From contig JAAXHF010000736.1 in NCBI GenBank assembly GCA_012271025.1, forward strand, positions 1-9,041: 9,041 nucleotides of DNA. Direction: 5' to 3'. Shown here piece by piece: positions 1 through 5,812 of the stretch. Position numbers and translations under genes: made by a program. The notes under the pieces were generated by a model that was given only the letters and a program-made list of their open reading frames with translations, was not told where the DNA came from and ran no database searches. Numbering within the stretch: the stretch's first letter is position 1; each line of letters opens with the position of its first letter. The DNA is from Deltaproteobacteria bacterium. Its GTDB lineage: Bacteria > Desulfobacterota_B > Binatia > Bin18.

Positions 1-1
1 G

Positions 2-871
2 GTCGAGGGCATCGAGCCCACCCCGACCCCACGCTGGCAGTGGCACGGGACCAGGCCGGAAGATGACATGAGCTTCCGGCTGCCGGTGTGCGTGACCGGG
101 AAAATCCGGCGCCGCCGCTCGCTGGCCGGCGAGGAGTTCGCCTACGCCCGGGGACGAACCGACAAGCCGCTCAAAATGACCCTGCCCAGCCCGCTGATGC
201 TTGCCCTGTTCTGGTCGCCCGAGCACTCAACGGCCGCCTACACCGACCCCTTCGCGCTGTTCAGCGACGCGGTCGATATCCTGCGTCAGGAAATCCGCGA
301 ACTCGCCGACCTGGGCTGCCAGTATATCCAGATTGACGCGCCCGAGCTGGCCACGCTGGTCGATGAGGGCCAGCGTCAGCACACCTATGAGGCGCGTGGC
401 GTCTCGACCGAACGGATGCTGGGAGAAGGCGTGGACATGCTCGACGCCATTGCCGACACCCCCGGCGTGACCTTCGGACTCCACCTGTGTCGGGGCAACA
501 ACGCCGGCCACTGGATGAGCCAGGGCGGCTATGAGGCCATCTCCAAACAGGTCTTCCGGCGTGCCCCTCGCTACGACATCATTCTGCTGGAGTACGACGA
601 TTGGCGCTCGGGGTCTTTCGACGCCCTGGCCGACATTCCGCAGGACAAAACCGTCGTCCTGGGTCTGGTCTCGACCAAGGCCAACAGCCTGGAGCCGCTG
701 GACGGTGTGCTCGCGCGCATTCAGCAGGCCGGTCAGTACTTTCCCCACCAGCAGCTGGCCATATCCACCCAGTGCGGCTTTGCCTCAGTCGCCCAGGGCA
801 ATCCCATCAGCCCCGAGCTTCAGGAGCAAAAGATGCGGCTGGTCGTCGAGCTGGCTCAGCGGGCGTGGTGA
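2..871 (+). CDS. MetE-like cobalamin-independent methionine synthase C-terminal domain protein (5' partial)
   Basis: The frame is open from base 2 to the stop at 869-871 with no stop upstream, so the gene begins before the window and the ATG at 68 is probably internal; 289 residues are visible. The protein has the zinc-site pattern of the MetE C-terminal (UROD/MetE-like) TIM barrel. From that ATG these are HLCRGN (His139, Cys141), LLEYDD (Glu175) and STQCGF (Cys236), matching the His/Cys/Glu/Cys zinc ligands of MetE. QIDAPEL near residue 88 is the usual substrate-side strand. Known family role: methyl transfer to a zinc-bound thiol, making methionine in full MetE. Stand-alone proteins of about 370 residues are common and their substrate is often unknown, so metE is not assigned. 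The methyltransferase gene follows directly, probably in the same operon. Confidence 0.85.
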   Translation, partial: VEGIEPTPTPRWQWHGTRPEDDMSFRLPVCVTGKIRRRRSLAGEEFAYARGRTDKPLKMTLPSPLMLALFWSPEHSTAAYTDPFALFSDAVDILRQEIRELADLGCQYIQIDAPELATLVDEGQRQHTYEARGVSTERMLGEGVDMLDAIADTPGVTFGLHLCRGNNAGHWMSQGGYEAISKQVFRRAPRYDIILLEYDDWRSGSFDALADIPQDKTVVLGLVSTKANSLEPLDGVLARIQQAGQYFPHQQLAISTQCGFASVAQGNPISPELQEQKMRLVVELAQRAW

Positions 872-903
872 GCCGAGGTCCGAGCCCGGCCCCCAGCCGT
901 TCC

Positions 904-1707
904 ATGACCGCGTATGACCAGTTCGACGCTCTCCTGTACGATCACCACGCCAGCGGTCTTGAGGGCGACATCGCCTTCTATGTCGAGGAGGCAAAACAGG
1001 CCGGCCCAGGCATCCTGGAGCTGGGCTGTGGGACGGGCCGCATTCTCGTTCCGACCGCCCAGGCCGGCGTCCCGATCATCGGCCTCGACCGCGCCCCAGC
1101 CATGCTGGCCCTAGCCGAGCAGAAACTCGCCGCCCTGCCGCCCGCCGTCCGCGACCGGGTGAGCCTCATCCAGGCCGACATGCGCGATTTCCAGCTTGAC
1201 GCGGCGCTCCAACTCATCACCGTTCCGTACCGCGCTTTTCTGCACCTGCTGACCCTCAAGGACCAACGCCGGACCCTGGCCTGTATCCACCGCCATCTGG
1301 CCCCGCGCGGGCGTCTCATCCTGGACATCTTCGATCCGGATATCGAAACCCTGGCCGCCCATAGCGGGCCGCTGGGGTCGGTTGTGAAGCAGGATCGCAT
1401 CTTCCAGCACCCGCATACCGGACGGCGGATAATCAGCTGGGAAGCCCGCCGCTACGACCTGGAGCGTCAGCTGCTCGAACAGTCGACCGTCTTCGAAGAG
1501 GTCGATACCGAAGGCCGCAGCCTGTCCCGCACCCACCGCTCACTCACCCTCCGCTATGTGTTTCGCTACGAGATGCGCCACCTGCTGGAACTGGCCGGCT
1601 TCAGAGTCGAAGCCCTGTACGGCGACTTCCGGCGGGGACCGTTCAGCCACGGTGGCGAGCAGATCTGGATTGCCCGCAAAGCCGAGACAGAAAGGAAGCC
1701 GTCATGA
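904..1707 (+). CDS. Class I SAM-dependent methyltransferase
   Basis: A 267-residue Rossmann-fold methyltransferase. Motif I is ELGCGTG (residues 39-45), the acidic end of strand 2 is Asp62 in GLDRAPAML, and ADMRDF (91-96) fits the adenine-contacting motif. LITVPYRAFLHL (104-115) and RGRLILDIFDP (135-145) fit strands 4 and 5. It should transfer a methyl group from S-adenosylmethionine in the cytoplasm; the acceptor cannot be read from the sequence. ATG 904 was chosen because MTAYDQFDALLYD is a typical start for this family. An in-frame GTG at 868 overlaps the stop of the upstream gene as GTGA and would add 12 residues rich in Ser, Pro and Arg. Neither start has a clear ribosome binding site, so coupling through the GTG remains possible. 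The 3' end overlaps sppA by ATGA (1704-1707). Confidence 0.85.
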   Translation: MTAYDQFDALLYDHHASGLEGDIAFYVEEAKQAGPGILELGCGTGRILVPTAQAGVPIIGLDRAPAMLALAEQKLAALPPAVRDRVSLIQADMRDFQLDAALQLITVPYRAFLHLLTLKDQRRTLACIHRHLAPRGRLILDIFDPDIETLAAHSGPLGSVVKQDRIFQHPHTGRRIISWEARRYDLERQLLEQSTVFEEVDTEGRSLSRTHRSLTLRYVFRYEMRHLLELAGFRVEALYGDFRRGPFSHGGEQIWIARKAETERKPS

Positions 1708-3479
1708 AGAAACTCCTGGTTCGCATCCTGGCAACGATCGGCGCCTGGGTCGTTATCATGGCCATTTTTGGGCTGCTGTCCTCGCTCATGTCCCGCCAAC
1801 ACGTCCCGGACAGAGTGGTGCTGGAGTTGGACCTCAGCCAGGGTCTGGTCGAGCATTTGCCGACCGGCTCCGTGGCCGCCCTGATGTTTGGCCAAATCCG
1901 TACGACCCGCGATGTGGTGGACGCCCTGGAGCGGGCGGCCCAGGACGAGCGAGTCGTCGGCCTGCTGGCCCGCATCACGCCGGCCGGCCTGGGACTGGCC
2001 CAGCTCCAGGAAATTCGTGACGCGGTCCAGATCTTTCGGGCTCAGGGGAAGCCTGCGCTGGCCTACGCCGACTCGCTGGGCGGCATCGGCCCGGGCAATG
2101 GCGTGTATTATCTGGCCACCGCCTTTGATGACATCTATATCCAGCCGTCCGGCGGGGTGGGCCTGACCGGCCTGATGTTCGAGAGCGTTTTCTTTCAGGG
2201 AACGCTCGAAAAGCTGGGTATCGAACCGCGTTTCGGCGTGCGCGGCAAGTATAAAAACGCGGTCAACCTGTACACCGAACGGCACTATACCCCAGCCCAT
2301 AAAGAGGCTGTGCAAAGCCTGATGGATTCGCAGTTCAGCCAGCTGGTGGACGGGATTGCCGAGTCCCGCAGCCTCGATCAGGACGAGGTCCGGGCCCTGA
2401 TGAGCAGCGGCCCCTTTCTGGCTCAGGACGCGCTCCAGGCCAAGCTGGTAGACGGTCTGGCCTATCGGGACGAGGTATACCAGACGATTGCCGAGCGGAC
2501 CGGACCGGAAGCCGAGCGGCTGTCCCTGTTCACCTATCTGGACCGGGCCGGCCGCCCCCATACCGAGGGCGACGCCATCGCCCTGATCTACGGGGTCGGT
2601 ATCGTCCAGTCCGGCAAAACCAGCTTCAATCCGGTGTTCGGCGGTCCGGTCATGGGCGCTGACACGGTTGCCTCCGCCTTCCGACACGCCATTGACGACA
2701 CCGAGGTACGGGCGATTGTCTTTCGCGTCGATAGCCAGGGCGGCTCCCCGCTCGCCTCCGACACGATCTGGCGCGAGACGATGCGTGCCAGACAGGCCGG
2801 CAAACCGGTCATCGTCTCCATGGGTAACGTGGCCGGCTCGGGTGGATATTTCATTGCCATGGCCGCCGACAAAATTGTCGCCCAACCGGGAACGATTACC
2901 GGCTCAATCGGCGTCTTTGGTGGCAAAATGCTGACCGCTCGGCTGTCAGAAAAAATCGGGCTGTCGTCGGACGAGGTCCATACCAGCGAAAACGCCACCA
3001 TGTGGAGTAGCAACCTGGATTTCAGCCCCGCCCAGTGGGCGAAATTCAACCAGCAGCTCGACTGGATTTATCACGACTTCACGACCAAAGTGGCCCAGGG
3101 CAGAGAGCTGGACCACGAGCACGTCCTGTCGGTCGCCGAGGGCCGGGTCTGGACCGGCCAGGACGCCAAGACGCACGGGCTGGTAGACGAACTGGGCGGC
3201 TTTCCGGTCGCCCTGCGCCTGGCCAAACAGGCGGCGGGCATTGCGCCCGAGGCCGCCGTCGAGGTCAGGCTCTTTCCCCGCCAGCGGCCTCTCAGCGCTC
3301 ATCTCCTGGACCGCATGCTGGGCAGAGACAGCGAAGACGCTGCCTCCGCCTCCGGGCAGGCTCTGCGGTCCAGCCTCCGCGCCCTGCAACCCCTCGTGCG
3401 CCTAGCCCACGACCTCGGTCTGGGTCCCGACCCGGGCGTCTTAACCATGCCGGAGTGGGCGATGGGGGTGGAGTGGTAA
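1704..3479 (+). CDS. sppA: Signal peptide peptidase SppA, 67K type
   Basis: A 591-residue membrane serine protease of the S49 family. It degrades leftover signal peptides from the periplasmic side of the inner membrane. The N-terminus has a KK start and a hydrophobic segment (about residues 4-30) that acts as a membrane anchor. Two tandem ClpP-like domains follow, as in the E. coli enzyme (618 residues). The predicted general-base lysine is Lys182 in RGKYKNAV; the predicted nucleophile is Ser379 in NVAGSGGYFIA, followed by the usual PGTITGSIGVFGGK. The conserved strand normally reading DSPGG is DSQGG here (343-347). The start is supported by AAAGGAAG at 1691-1698 and by an ATGA overlap with the methyltransferase gene, suggesting translational coupling. 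Its stop lies 6 bases from that of the converging tetR gene, and I saw no clear terminator between them. Confidence 0.93.
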   Translation: MKKLLVRILATIGAWVVIMAIFGLLSSLMSRQHVPDRVVLELDLSQGLVEHLPTGSVAALMFGQIRTTRDVVDALERAAQDERVVGLLARITPAGLGLAQLQEIRDAVQIFRAQGKPALAYADSLGGIGPGNGVYYLATAFDDIYIQPSGGVGLTGLMFESVFFQGTLEKLGIEPRFGVRGKYKNAVNLYTERHYTPAHKEAVQSLMDSQFSQLVDGIAESRSLDQDEVRALMSSGPFLAQDALQAKLVDGLAYRDEVYQTIAERTGPEAERLSLFTYLDRAGRPHTEGDAIALIYGVGIVQSGKTSFNPVFGGPVMGADTVASAFRHAIDDTEVRAIVFRVDSQGGSPLASDTIWRETMRARQAGKPVIVSMGNVAGSGGYFIAMAADKIVAQPGTITGSIGVFGGKMLTARLSEKIGLSSDEVHTSENATMWSSNLDFSPAQWAKFNQQLDWIYHDFTTKVAQGRELDHEHVLSVAEGRVWTGQDAKTHGLVDELGGFPVALRLAKQAAGIAPEAAVEVRLFPRQRPLSAHLLDRMLGRDSEDAASASGQALRSSLRALQPLVRLAHDLGLGPDPGVLTMPEWAMGVEW

Positions 3480-3485
3480 AAGGTC

Positions 3486-4076
3486 TTACTCCTGGCCTAA
3501 ACTCGCCACCAGGCAGCGGGCGGATTCCAGCGCTGCCTCCGTATGCGCTTGCGGCAGCGTCAAGGGCGCCAGTGAGGCATACGTCAGGTATAGGGACACA
3601 ATCCCATAGGCAACCGTCCAACACTGCTGCTGCGCGTGGGGGAATACCAACTCCAGCTGATCCGCAACCGTGTCAACAAATTCTTCAATGGGCTCCCGCA
3701 GCCTAGCCCGGAGCTGTGGATACCTGCCGGCTGCGGCGATCAAAGTCTCGAAGACGAAGGTCTCCTGTGCACTCTCGTCGGGCTCGGGCTGAAACAGAAG
3801 AGAGAGCAAGGTTTCAATCCGCTCGTTTCCTGCCTTCGGTAGATACGCCACCATCATCCTCAGCTGTTGGGAATACTTTTTGACGACCCGCTCGACCATG
3901 GCGTTCATGAGATCGTCACGGTTCCCTACGTAGTGGCGCAGAATACTCCGCTTGACACCGGCTTCTTCGGCCACCTGTTCAAGTGAGGTTCCGTCCAGGC
4001 CATACTTCACCACACAGCGTGCAAACGCATCCAGGATTTGAGCGGTCCGTTCTTCGGTCAAATCTCGTCGTGGCAT
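3486..4076 (-). CDS. TetR-family transcriptional repressor
   Basis: A 196-residue protein with the TetR layout. The N-terminal helix-turn-helix spans about residues 10-55: LTEERTAQILDAF, then GTSLEQVAEEAGVKRSILRHYVGNRDDL. A longer all-helical domain follows for ligand binding and dimerisation. ATG at 4076 gives the typical MPRRDLTEER start. A further in-frame start at 4121 would add 15 atypical residues and run through an operator-like repeat, so it was rejected. The ribosome binding site is weak (GAG a few bases upstream). The gene diverges from the Rieske oxygenase gene across 93 bp holding two inverted repeats, the usual arrangement for a repressor that controls itself and its neighbour and is released by a pathway ligand. 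The ligand is unknown. The C-terminal half is too variable to assign a subfamily by eye. Confidence 0.9.
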   Translation of the reverse strand: MPRRDLTEERTAQILDAFARCVVKYGLDGTSLEQVAEEAGVKRSILRHYVGNRDDLMNAMVERVVKKYSQQLRMMVAYLPKAGNERIETLLSLLFQPEPDESAQETFVFETLIAAAGRYPQLRARLREPIEEFVDTVADQLELVFPHAQQQCWTVAYGIVSLYLTYASLAPLTLPQAHTEAALESARCLVASLGQE

Positions 4077-4091
4077 ATTTTTCTCACAAAA

Positions 4092-4117
4092 ATAGATTTT
4101 CCATCTTGACAATCTAT
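4092..4117. promoter_or_regulatory. Operator-like inverted repeat 1 (proximal to tetR)
   Basis: Half-site ATAGATTTTCC (4092-4102), a 4-base spacer, then TGACAATCTAT (4107-4117). Ten of 13 paired positions are complementary. The right half overlaps the TTGACA of the likely oxygenase promoter, so a bound dimer should block the polymerase. The site is also just 15 bases upstream of the tetR start, so self-repression is likely. Assignment to this TetR is by position only. Confidence 0.6.
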
Positions 4118-4133
4118 GCAATAGTTATATTGT
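4106..4133 (+). promoter_or_regulatory. Candidate sigma-70 type promoter of the Rieske oxygenase operon
   Basis: TTGACA at 4106-4111 is a perfect -35 match. The -10 is uncertain: TATTGT at 4128-4133 has a 16-base spacer and 4 of 6 matches, while TATATT at 4126-4131 matches better but is only 14 bases away. Inverted repeat 1 overlaps the -35 and inverted repeat 2 overlaps either -10, consistent with repression. The promoter of tetR on the other strand could not be resolved. Confidence 0.45.
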
Positions 4134-4150
4134 CGTTTCTGACAATCTAT
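4125..4150. promoter_or_regulatory. Operator-like inverted repeat 2 (proximal to oxygenase gene)
   Basis: Half-site TTATATTGTCG (4125-4135), a 4-base spacer, then TGACAATCTAT (4140-4150), which is identical to the right half of repeat 1. Eight of 13 paired positions are complementary, with the core ATTGTC/GACAAT perfect. Its centre lies exactly 33 bp from that of repeat 1, about three helical turns, so two dimers could bind on the same DNA face. It lies over the likely -10 and just before the ribosome binding site. Confidence 0.55.
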
Positions 4151-4155
4151 TAAAG

Positions 4156-4162
4156 AAAGGAG
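4156..4162 (+). promoter_or_regulatory. Ribosome binding site of the oxygenase gene
   Basis: AAAGGAG lies 7 bases before ATG 4170, a strong Shine-Dalgarno match that supports the longer start. A second one, AGAGG at 4212-4216, sits 7 bases before ATG 4224, so the two starts cannot be separated on this basis alone. Confidence 0.65.
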
Positions 4163-4169
4163 CTGTCGT

Positions 4170-5405
4170 ATGCAAGCCCGGCAAGACTCCGCACTACCCC
4201 GGTTCCCGACAAGAGGAAAAACCATGCGTCCCGCAAACAAATCTCTCCTCCCAGTTGAGGCCTACACTTCGCCACACTGGTTCGAGCGTGAACAGCAAGA
4301 ACTCTTCGCCCAGACTTGGCAGTTTGTCGGCATGCGAGAAGAGTGGTCCCAAGCTGGTCACTACGCATGTGTCGATGTCGGCCGTGCTCCGATTGTCATT
4401 GTTGCCGATGCGGACGGGACACTGCGCGCCTTTCATAATATTTGTCGCCATCGCGGCACCCAACTCCTGTCCGGCTCAGGCCAACTCGACTCCGGCATTC
4501 GCTGTCCATATCACAGCTGGCTCTACAGCTTGTCAGGGGTCCTGCAAGGACTCCCGCAACCCGATCTCTTTCCCGACATCCAAAAGACGCAACTCGGCCT
4601 TCTTCCCGCTGCGGTTGAGACGTGGAAGGGGATGGTCTTTGTCCATACCGACCCCCAAGCAGTCCCGCTGGCGTCCTGGTTTGCCGGTCTAGAGGAACGG
4701 CTGAGCCCTCATAAGCCCCAAGAGCTGCGCGAGGCTGCGGTGCACCGCTATATTATTCGCGCGAACTGGAAAGTCTTTGTTGAAAATTACCTGGACGGCT
4801 ATCACCTGCGCTATTTGCACCGCCACTCGGCGTCCGAGTACGACCATGGCCGGCAAGATGGACGATTCGTAGGGCTCCACTGGACATTCTATCAGCCCCT
4901 GAGCGAACACGGGCAGCAGAAAGCTCCTGCCTGGAACGCCTATGTTCCACGGATTCCAGACTACCCGGAACACGTGTACGGCGCATTCGCGCCAATGCTC
5001 TTCCCGAATATCGGTATTATCGCCACCGAACACTTCTGGACAACGGTTCATGTCCAACCGGTCGCCCCTGACCGCACGATCATTGAGCTGCGCACCCGTC
5101 TTGTTCCCGACGTTGTGGGGGTAAAAGAGGTCAGAACAGTCTACAATGCCTTTGAACAGTCCCAGGACAAGCCGCAGTCTGGCCGCTTCGATGAGGGAGA
5201 AGCTTCGCAGCCTGAAAACCTCCTGCATTCCGAGGACATCATGCTGGAGGATATCCATGTCTGCCAGATGACGCAGCGAGCCATGCGCTCGCCCGCCTTT
5301 GGAGTTGGGGCGTATGCAAAATATTATGAAGACGCCCTGCCGCAGTACCAGCGACATATCCTGTCGTATGTTCCTCTGCGGAAAGAGGCACGGGTTGCGG
5401 CATGA
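4170..5405 (+). CDS. Rieske non-haem iron oxygenase, alpha-subunit type
   Basis: A 411-residue aromatic-ring-hydroxylating-dioxygenase-like protein. The Rieske [2Fe-2S] ligands are Cys92 and His94 (CRHRG) and Cys112 and His115 (CPYHSW). The C-terminal catalytic domain has the mononuclear iron motif ENYLDGYHLRYLH, with His212 and His217 as ligands and Asp209 as the bridging acid; Asp356 in HSEDIML is the likely third ligand. The family uses O2 and electrons from a reductase to hydroxylate, demethylate or desaturate aromatic rings, amines or quaternary ammonium compounds. The substrate cannot be told from sequence. No beta subunit, ferredoxin or reductase gene is present nearby. ATG 4224 is an alternative start (393 residues) with its own ribosome binding site. 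The end overlaps the next gene by ATGA. Regulation by the divergent TetR is likely. GC content is lower than in the left block. Confidence 0.9.
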   Translation: MQARQDSALPRFPTRGKTMRPANKSLLPVEAYTSPHWFEREQQELFAQTWQFVGMREEWSQAGHYACVDVGRAPIVIVADADGTLRAFHNICRHRGTQLLSGSGQLDSGIRCPYHSWLYSLSGVLQGLPQPDLFPDIQKTQLGLLPAAVETWKGMVFVHTDPQAVPLASWFAGLEERLSPHKPQELREAAVHRYIIRANWKVFVENYLDGYHLRYLHRHSASEYDHGRQDGRFVGLHWTFYQPLSEHGQQKAPAWNAYVPRIPDYPEHVYGAFAPMLFPNIGIIATEHFWTTVHVQPVAPDRTIIELRTRLVPDVVGVKEVRTVYNAFEQSQDKPQSGRFDEGEASQPENLLHSEDIMLEDIHVCQMTQRAMRSPAFGVGAYAKYYEDALPQYQRHILSYVPLRKEARVAA

Positions 5406-5644
5406 AAAAGAGCAAGCGGCGGACCGTTCTTGGCCTGGTGCTCCTGTATATGGCCATCTTGCTGAACTGGCAGTGGATGTGGGGCGTCTTATTGCTCTAC
5501 TGGGTCATTCCAGACTTCTCCTCTGGAGTGACCTATTTCTTGGAACCCATCTCTCGTCGGGAAAACCCGATCCTCTACTGGCTCATTGTGGGGACGTGGT
5601 TCGTATGCAGTGCTTATCTACTGAGCGCCGATTTTATTTCCTAG
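5402..5644 (+). CDS. Small hydrophobic membrane protein of unknown function
   Basis: An 80-residue protein that I do not recognise. It begins with a basic stretch (MKKSKRRT). One long or two short hydrophobic segments follow (about residues 8-36, rich in Leu, Trp and Tyr: LLNWQWMWGVLLLYWVI), then a polar loop with EPISRREN (48-55), then a membrane helix (about 56-76). This suggests two or three membrane passes with the N-terminus in the cytoplasm. The ATG overlaps the oxygenase stop as ATGA, and AAGAGG lies at 5383-5388, so translation is probably coupled and the product is likely made alongside the oxygenase. Possible roles are anchoring the oxygenase at the membrane, passing electrons from the quinone pool, or moving substrate. 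None is shown by a motif: there are no cysteine pairs or histidine ligands for a cofactor. Confidence 0.75.
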   Translation: MKKSKRRTVLGLVLLYMAILLNWQWMWGVLLLYWVIPDFSSGVTYFLEPISRRENPILYWLIVGTWFVCSAYLLSADFIS

Positions 5645-5696
5645 GACGGACAGCGAAGCGCCCTTCCTCAGCCGCTACACACAATCGAGAATGGTA

Positions 5697-5812
5697 CTAG
5701 AGCAGTTTTCGTAATGACGTAGCGGGGCGAGCCGGAATGCTGAAGAGAAGCCCCGCAGGCGGTGCCGAGGAGTGCCCTCCTGCACGCTACACTACGGTAG
5801 AAACTGCTCTAG
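5697..5812. mobile_element. MITE-like element with terminal inverted repeats
   Basis: A 116-bp non-coding unit bounded by CTAGAGCAGTTT (5697-5708) and its exact reverse complement AAACTGCTCTAG (5801-5812). Further in, GTAGCG (5719-5724) faces CGCTAC (5785-5790) at the mirrored distance, and GCGGGGC (5722-5728) can pair with GCCCCGC (5750-5756), so the whole unit folds into a long imperfect hairpin. CTAG at both outer ends fits a target duplication, either TA (as in IS630/mariner-type elements, which favour CTAG) or CTAG (as in some IS5-type elements). It encodes no transposase, so any movement would need one from elsewhere. It lies between two converging transcription units and could also act as a transcription barrier. 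Alternative: a REP-like folded repeat. Copy number cannot be judged from this window. Confidence 0.65.

Noticed and set aside
227..748. Open frame of 173 codons on the minus strand inside the MetE-like gene
   Set aside because: Shadow of the coding strand; zinc-site residues of the MetE-like protein occupy the same stretch.
1566..2885. Open frame of 439 codons on the minus strand opposite sppA
   Set aside because: It is the mirror of GC-rich codons in the methyltransferase and sppA genes. The translation matches no family, and sppA on the other strand has clear active-site motifs over the same bases.
3470..3492. Hairpin GGAGTGGTAA / TTACTCC spanning the stop codons of sppA and tetR
   Set aside because: The stem is about 7 pairs with a 3-base bulge and no T-run follows on either strand, so it does not qualify as an intrinsic terminator. 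It may be chance.
4077..4121. Longer N-terminus of the TetR protein (start at 4121)
   Set aside because: The extra residues (MHRLSRWKIYFCEKN) are unlike TetR N-termini and the stretch contains inverted repeat 1 and the TTGACA box, so it is regulatory DNA.
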